From assembly GCA_964389025.1 (NCBI GenBank), contig CAYMCQ010000050.1, positions 1 to 30,514 on the forward strand: a stretch of 30,514 bases of DNA, written 5' to 3'. Below, one piece after another: positions 15,603-25,300 of this stretch (within the stretch, counting starts at the first letter, position 1; each line of letters opens with the position of its first letter). Both the position numbers and the translations under genes were made by a program. The stretch is from CAYMCQ01 sp964389025 (GTDB lineage Bacteria > Verrucomicrobiota > Verrucomicrobiia > Limisphaerales > CAYMCQ01). The notes under the pieces were generated by a model. That model did no database searches and had not been told where the DNA came from. It saw only the letters and a list, made by a program, of their open reading frames with translations.

Positions 15603-15947
15603 AAAATCCTTTCAGTCAGGAGCCGACGCTGCCCGTCTTGCGCGGCAAACAAGTGGCCTGAATGTCACAATCGAGCAAGAAAGTTTTTTCGACGACAAAT
15701 GTTGGCTAAAAGGATCGTCGCGCGAGGCTCGATTATTTGAAGGCTGCGGATGATTTCGGCAAAGCTGCATGCAATTTGGCGAAAGCGAGGGGAAACTTTC
15801 CGACTCAAGTTCCATCCGTGAATAATTCGTGTCCATCCGTGGTTAATTTTCCCGCGTCATAGACTACGAAGCCGTCATCGGTCTGGAAACCCGCGTCCAT
15901 CTCAAAATGAAGTCGAGGATGTGCTGCGGCTGCACCGATGCTTCTTT
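15603..15947. other. Intergenic region holding a gatB fragment and repeats
   Basis: 345 bases between the porin start and the DUF1501 stop. Nearest the porin is its presumed promoter and leader. A direct repeat TCCATCCGTG occurs at 15811-15820 and 15832-15841. From 15835 the sequence is a degenerate copy of the gatB start (separate entry). A 74-residue open frame on the minus strand at 15612-15836 has no protein character and was left out. Confidence 0.55.
15835..15941 (+). pseudogene. Fragment copying the 5' end of gatB
   Basis: 107 bases align without gaps to 20726-20832, which covers 24 bases upstream and the first 83 bases of gatB; I count 85 identities (about 79%). The frame reads IDYEAVIGLETRVHLKMKSR followed by MCCGCTDA, beside MEYEAVIGLETHVQLKTKSK and MWCGCANA in the real gene. 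The start codon is ATA instead of ATG and the reading ends against the DUF1501 stop, so it cannot make GatB. Ten of the 15 coding differences are at third codon positions. This suggests the fragment diverged as part of a working gene, for instance in a related donor, rather than decaying in place. Confidence 0.85.
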
Positions 15948-17444
15948 CTACGTGAGCAGCTCGTTGATCACTTCGCCATGCACGTCGGTGAGGCGGCGGT
16001 CAATTCCGTTGTGGCGGAACGTCAGCTTTTCGTGATTGATTCCGAGTTGGTGGAGAATCGTGGCGTGCAAGTCGTAGCAATACGTCGAGTTTGTGGCGGC
16101 TTTGTATGACCACTCATCGCTTTCGCCGTAGGACGTTCCGCCTTTGAAACCGCCGCCCGCCACCCAGCTTGTAAATGCAAACGGATTGTGGTCGCGGCCC
16201 TTGCTGCCCTGGCTGCATGGCATCCGGCCAAATTCCGTCGTCCAGATCACGATTGTGTCCTCCAACATGCCGCGCGCTTTCAAATCCTTGACGAGCGCGG
16301 CGGCGGGTTTGTCCATGCTGCTCCCCATATCCAGATGATCCTTGGCCAGGTCTTCGTGACTGTCCCAGTTGCGCCGCGGGAAACCGTTGTCTGCCCCGCT
16401 CCAGACTTGCACGAAGCGAACTCCGCGTTCGAGCAGGCGGCGCGCGATGAGGCAACGCTGGCCGAAATCTTCCGTGATCTTCTCGTCGAGGCCGTAAAGC
16501 TTTTTGGTCGCTTCGGATTCGCCGGTCAGGTCCAGCACTTCGGGCGCGCTTAACTGCAATTTGGCCGCGAGTTCATAGGAAGCGATGCGCGCGTCCAGCC
16601 GCGAATCGCCAACTCGCGACGCCAGATGCGCCTGGTTCAATTCCTTCAGCAACCGCTGCGTTTCCTTTTCGCTTTCCGGCGTGACGAACTTTGCTGACGG
16701 CGGCGGAAACAAATCGTAAATCGGATTCGGTTTGCCGACGCGGATCATCGTGCCCTGATGCGTGGCGGGCAGAAAACCGGCGCCCCAATTCGACGCGCCG
16801 TTCGGCGCCAGCCCGCGCACGTCGGGCAGCACCACGAATGTCGGCAGATTATCGGTCAGGCTGCCGAGGCCGTAGGAAATCCACGCGCCCATTGCCGGGA
16901 ATCCCGGCAGCACGAAACCTGTGTTCTGCATGAACGTCGCCGGGCCATGCACGTTGGACTTCGCGACCATCGAATGAACGAACGCCAGGTCATCGGCGCA
17001 CGAACCGATGTGCGGCACGAGGTCGGAAATCCATTTGCCGCACTGGCCGTATTGTTTCCAATCCCACGGACTTTTCATCACCGCGCCGGGATCGCTCTGA
17101 AACAATTCCACCTTGCCGCCGGGATCGAACTTCTGCCCGTTCAGTTTGAGGAGGGCGGGCTTGTAATCAAACGTGTCGCACTGGCTGGCCGCGCCGGACA
17201 TGAAGAGTTGCACGACCCGTTTCGCCTTGGCGCGATGATGTAGGCCGCCGTTGAGTTCCGAACGGCCTTGCGCGGTGTCGGCGAGCAAACCCTGCTGGCC
17301 GAGCAGGGAGGCCATCGCAATGCCGCCGAGTCCGCCGCCGAAGCGCCAGAGAAATTCCCGGCGGTCAACGAGCCGCGAGTCATCCGCGCCGAGTTGAATC
17401 GGCGTTTGTTGCGAGGGACAAATGTGGCAGGTGGATTTTGTCAT
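15948..17444 (-). CDS. DUF1501 (sulfatase-like) Tat-exported protein
   Basis: 498 aa. The N-terminus has a twin-arginine signal, 'VDRREFLWRFGGGLGGIAMA' (R28, R29), so it is exported folded. The body is the DUF1501 family, related to the alkaline phosphatase/sulfatase fold: 'RAKRVVQLFMSGAASQCDTF', 'TIVIWTTEFGRMPCSQGSKG' followed by 'RDHNP', and the C-terminal 'LHATILHQLGINHEKLTFRH'. Its start overlaps the stop of the PSCyt/DUF1549/1553 gene by one base (17444), the constant partner of DUF1501 in Planctomycetes and Verrucomicrobia. The pair's biochemical role is unproven; polysaccharide or sulfated-glycan use is the usual proposal. Confidence 0.92.
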   Translation of the reverse strand: MTKSTCHICPSQQTPIQLGADDSRLVDRREFLWRFGGGLGGIAMASLLGQQGLLADTAQGRSELNGGLHHRAKAKRVVQLFMSGAASQCDTFDYKPALLKLNGQKFDPGGKVELFQSDPGAVMKSPWDWKQYGQCGKWISDLVPHIGSCADDLAFVHSMVAKSNVHGPATFMQNTGFVLPGFPAMGAWISYGLGSLTDNLPTFVVLPDVRGLAPNGASNWGAGFLPATHQGTMIRVGKPNPIYDLFPPPSAKFVTPESEKETQRLLKELNQAHLASRVGDSRLDARIASYELAAKLQLSAPEVLDLTGESEATKKLYGLDEKITEDFGQRCLIARRLLERGVRFVQVWSGADNGFPRRNWDSHEDLAKDHLDMGSSMDKPAAALVKDLKARGMLEDTIVIWTTEFGRMPCSQGSKGRDHNPFAFTSWVAGGGFKGGTSYGESDEWSYKAATNSTYCYDLHATILHQLGINHEKLTFRHNGIDRRLTDVHGEVINELLT

Positions 17445-20400
17445 CAGTCAGCAAACATGAATTCCGACGTATTGAAAATGACGCGGCAAACGCTGGCCAT
17501 GCCGTTTCTCTTCGCAAACGGAACGAGTCGTTTGATTTCCGTCGGGGTTGGTCGTCGGTTCAAAGTCAGTTGATAAACTTGTTGGATTTGCTTTTCCAAA
17601 TCGCCAGCGCTTTCGACGCGCTCGGCGAGGTGCTCGCATTGTCTCAACACAAACGGGTTGTTCAAGATAGCGAGGGCCTGGAGCGCCGTCACCGTTATGC
17701 TGCGCTTCGGCGTAAGAATCGAGGCGTCCGGGCAGTCCAGCGAATCCATCAGCGGGTCGGGCACGCTGCGCACAATGAAGCGGTAAATGCTGCGTCGGCA
17801 ACCCGCCGGACTGTCCACGTCGAATAGCGTGTAATCATAAACCGGCGAATGGTCGTCCTTGAAAAAAAATTGCTTCACGGAGGGGCCGCCCATCGTCGGG
17901 TCGAGCTTGCCGCTGATGAGGAGCATCGCGTCGCGGATGGTTTCGGCGTCGAGCCGCGCGCGGTTCATGCGCCAGAGATAACGGTTGTCGGAATCGCGCC
18001 GGGCGAATTCAGGATTGTTCGCGGAGCTTTGCCGATACGCCGCGCTGGTGACCAGCAGCCGGTGCAGTTGCTTCAACGACTCGCCGTTGTCCAAAAACCA
18101 GAACGCGAGCCAGTCGAGCAACTCCGGGTGCGTCGGCAGCGCGCCCATGTGGCCGAAGTCGTTTGGCGTTTCCACGAGGCCGCGACCGAAATGATGATGC
18201 CAGACGCGATTCACCAGGGAGCGTCGCGTGAGCATGTTCTTCGGGTCGGTGAGCCATTTCGCGAGCGCTGCGCGGCGCAAGGCTTCTTCTCCCTCTCCTC
18301 CTTCAGAAGGAGGAGAGGGTTGGGGAGAGGAGGCGCTTGAATTTGGATTGCCCCTCTCTCCGGCTCTCTCCCCGCTCGTTCCTCGCGGGGAGAGAGGGAG
18401 CACGCGTTGCAGGTCCTGAATCGTCTTCGCAAAGTTCGGATCCGGCCCGGGCACGGAGGCGATGCCGGCGGCGGACATCAAATTGCCAGGCCGCTTCACG
18501 TCGCCGCGGGCCAGCAAATGAACCGGGCGCGGGGTTTTGGCGGGCAGGAAATTGCCCTCCACTTTGAAATCACTGGCGGCTGCATAAACTTTTTTCAGGG
18601 TCGGCAGCGCGCCGATCTCGCTGTTGAGCTGACTGATCTGGTCCGTGACCCGGGCCAGTTCGCTCCGCGTCGCCTCGTCCGTCAAAGCTTCCACCAGTTG
18701 CCGGCGCTTCCCGGCGAGCGTTTGGACTTCCGCCTTCAGTTGGTCTTTGTCGGTTGCTTTCGCGACGGCGAGCGCGTCGGCCAGCTTGTGGCGGCTGTCG
18801 AAGCCGTCCGCCAGGAAGGTCTTCGACCAGGACCCGGCCTCAATCGAATCCAAAGCGCTCACCGCCGCGCCGAGCGCCGCGTTCGTTCCGCCCGCGAGCG
18901 CCTGCATCTCCGCCAGCGCGAAAACGTAATCACTCGTGCGCTCCCAAAGTTTCGTGGCCGTGACGCGGACGTAGCGCGCCATCTTTTTGTTTGCGGAAAA
19001 CGAAATGGGATTGTCGCCGGGATTCTTGAAGTCGGCGGCGGTGTGGTCGGCGATCGTTTCGGGCGAACCGAAGTCCGCGCTGGCCGAAATCTCGACACGG
19101 AAACGCTCGGGAAAACCGAAACCCGGCGTGTCCGGAAAATCCACCGGGCGCGCGGGAATCAAGCGCACCTCGTCGAGCGGCAGCGATTGGCCGAGGTCCA
19201 CCTGCACCCATTTGATCGTGTCGGGCTTGGGTTCGATGACGCTGTGATAGCCGTTGCCGGGACTTTTTCCACCTTCGGCGGCCCGCGCGATCACGGCCAG
19301 TTGCTCTTTGAGTTTGTTCAACCGACCGTCGAGTTCCTGGATTTCGGGGCTGGAGATTTTGGCGATTTGGTTCGTCAACACCGCGTGGCGTTCATCAAGG
19401 GACTTTCGTTTTTGCAACAGGGCATGGCGCTGGGCGGATACGTTCTTGTCCTCATCGAAGGTGCGGTCGGCGCGATCCACGCCGGCAAACACCGCCTGCA
19501 AGCTGTAGTAATCTTTCTGGGTGATGGGATCGAACTTGTGATCGTGGCAGCGCGCGCAATGGACGGTCAGGCTTTGAAACGTCGAGATGGTTGTCATCAC
19601 CATATCGTCGCGGTCGTTGTAGCGGGCGATCAGGCCGTCGGTCTTTTCGATGGGCAGCTCGACGTGACCGACGAAATCCCACGGCCCGGCGGCGATGAAT
19701 CCCAGCGCGACGATCCCGTCCGGGTCATCGGGATACAAAACGTCGCCCGCCAGTTGCTCCTCGACAAAGCGCGAATACGGCTTGTCCTCATTGAGGGAAC
19801 GGATCACGTAGTCCCGATAGGGCCACGCGTTCAGCCGAGGTTTGTCTTTGTCGTAGCCGTGCGTCTCGCCGTAGTGAACCGTGTCGAGCCAATGCCGCGC
19901 CCAGCGTTCGCCGTAACGCGGCGAGGCGAGCAGGCGGTCCACGAGCTTCTCGTAAGCGTGCCGGCTTTTGTCGCGAAGAAAGGATTCAAGCTCCTCCGGC
20001 GTGGGCGGCAGGCCGGTCAGATCAAAACTCAATCGCCGGATCAGCGTGCGTCGGTCGGCCTCGGGCGAAGGCGACAATTTTTCCGCTTCGAGTTTTGCGA
20101 GGATGAATAGATCAATCGGATTACGCGCCCATTTTTTGTTTTTCACCTTGGGCAACGCCGGACGGGATGCGGGCTTGAAACTCCACCAATCAGATTTGTC
20201 GGTCGGCTTGGCGGTAGCGGCTTCGTCAGGCCAAAGCGCGCCCTGGTCAATCCACGCGCGCAGCAGTCCGATTTGCTCTGGGGTCAACCGCACGCCCCTC
20301 TTCGGCATCACCAGATTTTTTTCCAACCCGGCGACGAGATGAATCATCCGGCTCTCGGCGCTCTTGCCAGGAACAATGGCCGGTCCCGACGTGCCGCCCT

Positions 20401-20647
20401 TAAGGGCGGCAGATTTCACATCCCATCGCAAATCGTTCTCCTGCTTGTCCGGTCCGTGGCAGGAGTAGCAATGCTTCGAAAGGATGGGTTGAACCTCGCG
20501 GACGAAATCCACTTTTGTTTGAGCGGGCGGCGGGAGTTTTGAAACATCCACTCGCTCGGCAAACGCAGTGGCCGCAAAAACAAATGGGGCAAGAAGTGAT
20601 GCGGCAGTCTCTTTAAGCGCGCGAATTCTTGGTTGCTGCGGTTTCAC
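17444..20647 (-). CDS. PSCyt1-DUF1549-DUF1553 cytochrome protein with in-frame repeat
   Basis: 1067 aa, GTG start, N-terminal signal peptide. Domains in order: a planctomycete-type cytochrome c (CYSCH at residues 60-64; likely Met ligand M114 in VMPKRG), DUF1549 (about 155-370, 'RNPIDLFILAKLEAEKLSPS'), and a discoidin-like F5/8 insert (about 480-600, 'IKWVQVDLGQSLPLDEVRLI'). A helical linker and DUF1553 (about 790-1050, 'RRSLVNRVWHHHFGRGLVET') follow. Residues about 751-786 (PLSPRGTSGERAGERG... ...SPPSEGGEGEE) are low-complexity and come from palindromic repeat DNA inserted without breaking the frame, just before DUF1553. It precedes and overlaps the DUF1501 gene. It is probably periplasmic, perhaps an electron-accepting partner in glycan breakdown. 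Confidence 0.92.
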   Translation of the reverse strand: MKPQQPRIRALKETAASLLAPFVFAATAFAERVDVSKLPPPAQTKVDFVREVQPILSKHCYSCHGPDKQENDLRWDVKSAALKGGTSGPAIVPGKSAESRMIHLVAGLEKNLVMPKRGVRLTPEQIGLLRAWIDQGALWPDEAATAKPTDKSDWWSFKPASRPALPKVKNKKWARNPIDLFILAKLEAEKLSPSPEADRRTLIRRLSFDLTGLPPTPEELESFLRDKSRHAYEKLVDRLLASPRYGERWARHWLDTVHYGETHGYDKDKPRLNAWPYRDYVIRSLNEDKPYSRFVEEQLAGDVLYPDDPDGIVALGFIAAGPWDFVGHVELPIEKTDGLIARYNDRDDMVMTTISTFQSLTVHCARCHDHKFDPITQKDYYSLQAVFAGVDRADRTFDEDKNVSAQRHALLQKRKSLDERHAVLTNQIAKISSPEIQELDGRLNKLKEQLAVIARAAEGGKSPGNGYHSVIEPKPDTIKWVQVDLGQSLPLDEVRLIPARPVDFPDTPGFGFPERFRVEISASADFGSPETIADHTAADFKNPGDNPISFSANKKMARYVRVTATKLWERTSDYVFALAEMQALAGGTNAALGAAVSALDSIEAGSWSKTFLADGFDSRHKLADALAVAKATDKDQLKAEVQTLAGKRRQLVEALTDEATRSELARVTDQISQLNSEIGALPTLKKVYAAASDFKVEGNFLPAKTPRPVHLLARGDVKRPGNLMSAAGIASVPGPDPNFAKTIQDLQRVLPLSPRGTSGERAGERGNPNSSASSPQPSPPSEGGEGEEALRRAALAKWLTDPKNMLTRRSLVNRVWHHHFGRGLVETPNDFGHMGALPTHPELLDWLAFWFLDNGESLKQLHRLLVTSAAYRQSSANNPEFARRDSDNRYLWRMNRARLDAETIRDAMLLISGKLDPTMGGPSVKQFFFKDDHSPVYDYTLFDVDSPAGCRRSIYRFIVRSVPDPLMDSLDCPDASILTPKRSITVTALQALAILNNPFVLRQCEHLAERVESAGDLEKQIQQVYQLTLNRRPTPTEIKRLVPFAKRNGMASVCRVIFNTSEFMFAD
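18291..18396. repeat. Two-hairpin palindromic repeat inside the DUF1549/1553 gene
   Basis: Two perfect hairpins about 45 bases apart. The first has CCCTCTCCTCCTTC (18291-18304) pairing with GAAGGAGGAGAGGG (18306-18319). The second has CTCTCTCCCCGC (18364-18375) pairing with GCGGGGAGAGAG (18385-18396). The block encodes a Ser/Pro/Gly/Glu-rich stretch with no stop codon. A short relative stands between genes at 7985-8005. Confidence 0.8.
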
Positions 20648-20749
20648 GGTTTTGGTCTGACGACAAAACTAACAAGACTTTGGGTGGGCGCGACACTCAA
20701 AAAATCCATGTTTCATCCGCGTTCAATCTGTGGCTAAATCTCCCGCCCT

Positions 20750-22231
20750 ATGGAATACGAAGCGGTCATCGGGCTGGAAACGCACGTCCAGCTCAAAACG
20801 AAATCTAAGATGTGGTGCGGTTGCGCCAATGCGTTCGGCGCGCTGCCGAACACGAATGTCTGCCCTGTTTGCCTTGGAATGCCCGGCGTGCTCCCGGTCG
20901 CGAACGAGGAGGCGCTGCGCAAAACCGTCCTCACCGGTTTTCTGCTGAACTGCACCGTGCCGCCGCTCGCGAAGTTCGACCGCAAAAATTATTTTTATCC
21001 AGACGTTCCAAAAAATTATCAAGTCACGCAATACGACAAGCCGTCCACCGCGAACGGCTACGTTGATTTCGAATTTCAAGGCGGCATTTCGCGCGTCCGC
21101 ATCACTCGCGCGCATCTTGAGGAAGACGTCGGAAAAAATTCTCATTTCGAGCGCAACAGCGGCGTGGATTTCAATCGCGCCGGCGTGCCGCTCATGGAAA
21201 TTGTTTCCGAGCCGGACATCACCAGCGCTGACATGGCCTACGAATACCTGAACGCGCTCAAGGACATCTTGATCTACGGCGGCGTGAGCGATTGCGACAT
21301 GGAAAAGGGAATGGTGCGCTGCGATGTGAACGTGAGCGTCCGCCCGAAAGGCCAGAAGGAACTTGGCGCGAAGATCGAGATCAAAAACATGAACAGCTTC
21401 AGCGGCGCGCGGCAGGCGTTGCAGTATGAAATCCCGCGCCAGATCGAAGTGCTCAAGAGCGGCGGCAAGCTCCTCCAATCCACGCGGCGCTGGGAAGAAG
21501 CGGCGGGCATCACCGAAGAGATGCGCAAGAAGGAACACGCGCACGACTACCGCTATTTTCCCGAACCTGACCTGATGCCGTTCCAGCCCACGGAAAAGTG
21601 GCTGGAGGAAGTTTCGAGTCGTGTCGTGGAATTGCCGCTAGCGCGCAAACAGCGTTTCATCAGTGATTATCAATTGCCCGCCAGCGACGCGCAGACTTTT
21701 GTGTGGGACGTTCCGCTCGGAAATTACTTTGAGCAAATCGCCAAGCAGTCGAAAAATCCGAAAGCCGTGGCGAATTGGGTCATCAACAATCTGCGGGGAA
21801 AACTGACGGAGGCGAATGACAAACCCTGTAGGGACGACCTGCCGGTCGTCCAAGACGCGCAGCAGCGCGTCCCTACCACGCTAGCAGACCTCAAATTCAA
21901 ACCCGAACACCTTCTCAAGCTGGTCGCGCTGGTGGATGGAAAGAAAATCAGCAGTTCCGCCGCGCAACAGGTCTTCGCCGAGATGTTCGACACGGGCGAA
22001 TCGCCTGAAACAATCGTCGAGAAAAAGGGCCTCGCGCAAGTCAGCGACACGAGCGCCATCGAAAAATTCTGCGACGAAGTTATCGCGGCAAATCCGAAAC
22101 CCGTTGCGGATTTCAAAGCTGGGAATGCTGGCGCGCTAAATTGGCTTACAGGAAATGTGATGAAATTGAGCAAGGGCAAAGCGAACCCGAACCTTGTTGG
22201 AGAAATTTTGGAGAAGAAATTAAGAAGCTGA
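20750..22231 (+). CDS. gatB: Asp-tRNA(Asn)/Glu-tRNA(Gln) amidotransferase subunit B
   Basis: 493 aa. With GatA and GatC it amidates mischarged Glu-tRNA(Gln) or Asp-tRNA(Asn); GatB carries the kinase/tRNA-binding part. Clear motifs are 'YEAVIGLETHVQLKTKSKMW', the zinc cysteines 'CGCANAFGALPNTNVCPVC', 'FNRAGVPLMEIVSEPDI', and 'KIEIKNMNSFSGARQALQYE'. The C-terminal YqeY-like part 'LALVDGKKISSSAAQQVFAE' is also present. About 18 extra residues (near 360-378, RDDLPVVQDAQQRVP) between the core and the tail domain are encoded by a palindromic repeat (separate entry). gatA and gatC are not in the window. The first 83 bases also occur, mutated, at 15859-15941. Confidence 0.96.
   Translation: MEYEAVIGLETHVQLKTKSKMWCGCANAFGALPNTNVCPVCLGMPGVLPVANEEALRKTVLTGFLLNCTVPPLAKFDRKNYFYPDVPKNYQVTQYDKPSTANGYVDFEFQGGISRVRITRAHLEEDVGKNSHFERNSGVDFNRAGVPLMEIVSEPDITSADMAYEYLNALKDILIYGGVSDCDMEKGMVRCDVNVSVRPKGQKELGAKIEIKNMNSFSGARQALQYEIPRQIEVLKSGGKLLQSTRRWEEAAGITEEMRKKEHAHDYRYFPEPDLMPFQPTEKWLEEVSSRVVELPLARKQRFISDYQLPASDAQTFVWDVPLGNYFEQIAKQSKNPKAVANWVINNLRGKLTEANDKPCRDDLPVVQDAQQRVPTTLADLKFKPEHLLKLVALVDGKKISSSAAQQVFAEMFDTGESPETIVEKKGLAQVSDTSAIEKFCDEVIAANPKPVADFKAGNAGALNWLTGNVMKLSKGKANPNLVGEILEKKLRS
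21828..21876. repeat. Cloverleaf-like palindrome inserted inside gatB
   Basis: 49 bases: outer arms GTAGGG (21828-21833) and CCCTAC (21871-21876) enclose two perfect inner hairpins, GACGACC/GGTCGTC (21833-21839, 21844-21850) and GACGCGC/GCGCGTC (21854-21860, 21865-21871). Drawn out it is a Y-shaped structure. It is read in frame as part of GatB. Confidence 0.82.
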
Positions 22232-22235
22232 TTTG

Positions 22236-22311
22236 AACCGCAGAGACGCAGAGTCACAGAGAAAGAAATTATCTTCGGACTCTGTCTCTGCGTCTCCGCG
22301 CCTCTGCGGTT
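22236..22311. repeat. Inverted repeat between convergent gatB and RCC1-Ig genes
   Basis: Left arm AACCGCAGAGACGCAGAG... (22236-22261) is the imperfect complement of the right arm (22280-22311) ending CGCCTCTGCGGTT. The sequence type AACCGCAGAGACGCAGAG is known as a dispersed repeat in several phyla. Placed four bases after the gatB stop and nine before the other gene's stop, it could end transcription both ways. A half copy (GGCGTCTTTGCGGTT) stands at about 25903-25917 before mpl. Confidence 0.7.
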
Positions 22312-22320
22312 TAAGAATTT

Positions 22321-25300
22321 TCACCACTGCCGAACGCGATAAAAGCGTTGCATTCCAGTGGCAGTTGAATCGGTCAAAGTTTTGATGCCGCCATTCCCGG
22401 CAACGAGCGGCAAGGCTGTCCAGTTCGTGTCATCGATAGAATTGATATATTCCAATCGGTAAACGCGACCGCTCCGTGTTTGGATCGAAATCGCAATGCC
22501 GTTATTGCATCTTGTGGGAATCATTGGTGCGCGAAGCAGGGGCGGGGCGTCTCCCACAATTGCCAGACTGTGAGAACCGCCCGCCCCAACTGCTGATACG
22601 TTCAGCAGGCCGAAAGGAACATCCGTTCGACCGTCATTAAATCCCCACGCAACCACGGTTCCGTCCTGCAGCAGCGCAAGCGTGTGATAACTGTTAACTG
22701 AAATGGCTATTACCTCTGTCAAACCGGGTGGCACATCAGCTTGGCCGAAATTATTTTCTCCCCACGCGATGACCGTCCCGTCACTTTTCATTGCGACACT
22801 GTGGTATGCGCCCGCGCCGATCCCGACGACACCGCTCAATCCGCTTGGGATGGTTGTCTGCCCGTAAAAGTTGTAGCCCCACGCCAGGACTTCACCGCCG
22901 CTGGTAAGAGCGAGACTGTGATAACGACCGCCGGCAATCGCAACAATGTTGCTGGCTGACGATGGGACTGACGTTTGCCCTTCCATGCTTCGTCCCCACG
23001 CGACGACAGTTCCGTCGCTTCTGAGTGCGAGGCTATGAAAACCACCGCCCGCAATTGCGACGACGTCGCTCAAACCTGGGGGAACATTTGTCTGACCATT
23101 TTGATTGTCTCCCCAAGTGCTGACGGTTCCGTTTTCGGTCAGCGCCAGCGTGTGAGAAGAACCTCCAGCGATTGATACGACGCCGGTCAAAATCAGCGGG
23201 GTGAGACTAGCGCCGCTCCAAAAAATCAACGTTCGATCTGATGCCAACGCGACGCTGTATTGACTTCCGGCGGCAATGGCAATCGGCAGATTCGTCACCG
23301 GCACGGGCGGACCTGGCTCACTCCCCCAGGCCACAACCAGACCAACGATCAAAGTGGCATTCGCGGCAACAGTCCTGAAAGCGTTGGTGACGACAACCGA
23401 ATACGTTGCGCTCTGATCAAATTGCACGTTCGTCAGAACCAGCGCGCTTCCAGTTTCGCCGGGTAAATTCGCGCCGTTCATTTGCCATTGATAATTCAAA
23501 GGCGGCTCACCGAACGCGGTAGTGCTGAACGTTGCCGTCGCGCCGCGAAATGTGGAAATATTTTGCGGCAGTGCCACGATTGTTGCTTGCGGAACCAAAC
23601 TTAAAAAGGCAATCGAAGATATCACTGAACCGAAGACGTTCGACGCGGTGACGGAATACGAGCCTGCCTGCGCCAGCAGAACATTGGTGAGAATCAGCGA
23701 GCTTTCAGTCGCACCTGGCAGATCGCTTCCGTTAAAGTGCCATTGATAAGATAACGGCACGGCGCTCATCACGCTCGCGCTGAATGTGACTGTTTCGCCG
23801 CAATAGCGCGTCTGGCTCGCGGGGTGTTTTGTGAACAACAAGGGCAGAACAGTCAACGTCGCATTTGAACTGAGGAGCGCTCCGTAACGGTTCGTGACCA
23901 GAACGGAATACATTCCAGCTTGACTGAGCAGCACATTCGATAACGTGAGACTGCTCTCAGTCGCACCGGCGAGATTTGTTCCGTTGTATCGCCATTGATA
24001 AAACGGCGGAGCATTTGTCGAGACCTTCACACTGAGAATTGCGACGCCGCCAGCAAATACCGTTTGGCTGCTTGGTTGGTTGCTTATCAGGATTGGGACG
24101 ACGGTCAGAACAGCATTTGAACTGTTTAGTCCACCGAAAGTGTTCGTCATCGCCACGGAATACGATCCCGCCTGGTCAAAGGCGAGATTCGTAAGCGTCA
24201 GCCTGCTCTCCGTTGCCCCTGGAATTTCTGCGCCGTTGAAAAGCCACTGATAGGTAGGTGCGGTGTTGCTGGCAACGCTCACGGTAAACGTGACGCTGTC
24301 GCCGGCCAAAGCCGTTTGGCTTTTTGGCGGGCTGATGATGAAAAACGGAAAGACTTGCAAGAGCACCGGTGTGGTTTCGCGTGCTCCGAACACATTTGAG
24401 ACGAGGACAGAATAATAACCACCTTGGCTCACGGCCACGTTGGAAAGAGTCAGGCTGCTTTCCGTCGCCCCGGTCAAATCCGCTCCGTTGAATCGCCATT
24501 GATAAGACAATGGAAGAGCGTTGGTCGTGGCAGCCACGCGGAATGTGACGCTGCCGCTAGCGAGTATGGATTGGCTCCCGGGGACACTGGTGAAGAAAAA
24601 CGGAAACACATTCACAATCGCGTTGGAGCTTGTCGCAGAGCCATAAATGTTTGTCACGACGACGGAGTATGAACCGCTCTGCGCGATCGTCATGTTCGAC
24701 AGCGTCAAACTGATTCCTGTGGCGTCTAAGATGTTTGTGCCGTTGAATCGCCATTGATAACTCAACGGTGAAGTATCCATCGCGCGCTCGGTCAGTGTTA
24801 CATTCGTTCCTACGAGAACGGAGCGGCCTTGCGGATGTGACAGAAAAAAAGGAGGCCCTTCTCCGACCAAAGCCATGGATGCGCGACCTGCAGAAATTGC
24901 GGTCACATTGGTCAACGAACCAGGAACGTTAAAATTTCCATCAAAACTGTAGCCCCACACGACAACCGTGCCGTTGCTTTTGAGCGCGAGACTATAATAC
25001 GTCCCGCAGGCAATCGAAGCTACCCCCGCGAGATTGGTCGGCACACTAATTTGTCCATAGGTGTTATTTCCCCAAGCAATCACTTTGCCGTCAGTTTTCA
25101 GCGCGAGAGCGTGAAAGTAGCCCGCTGCGATTGCGACCACGTTGCTTAGTCCTCCTCTGGGAACCGTTGGTGCGCTGCCCCAGGAAGTCACAGTTCCATT
25201 CGCGTTCAAAGCGAGACTGTAATTCGCCCCCGCCGCGACCGCGACTGCATTGCTCAAACTTGTTGGGACGTTGGTTGCACTTCCGCTTCCCCAAGCGACA

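Noticed and set aside
15612..15836. 74-residue open frame upstream of the porin
   Set aside because: Low-complexity, no motif, covers the porin promoter region and repeats.
18407..20110. 567-residue open frame on the plus strand across the DUF1549/1553 gene
   Set aside because: Shadow of a gene with clear cytochrome and DUF motifs on the other strand; no recognisable domain.
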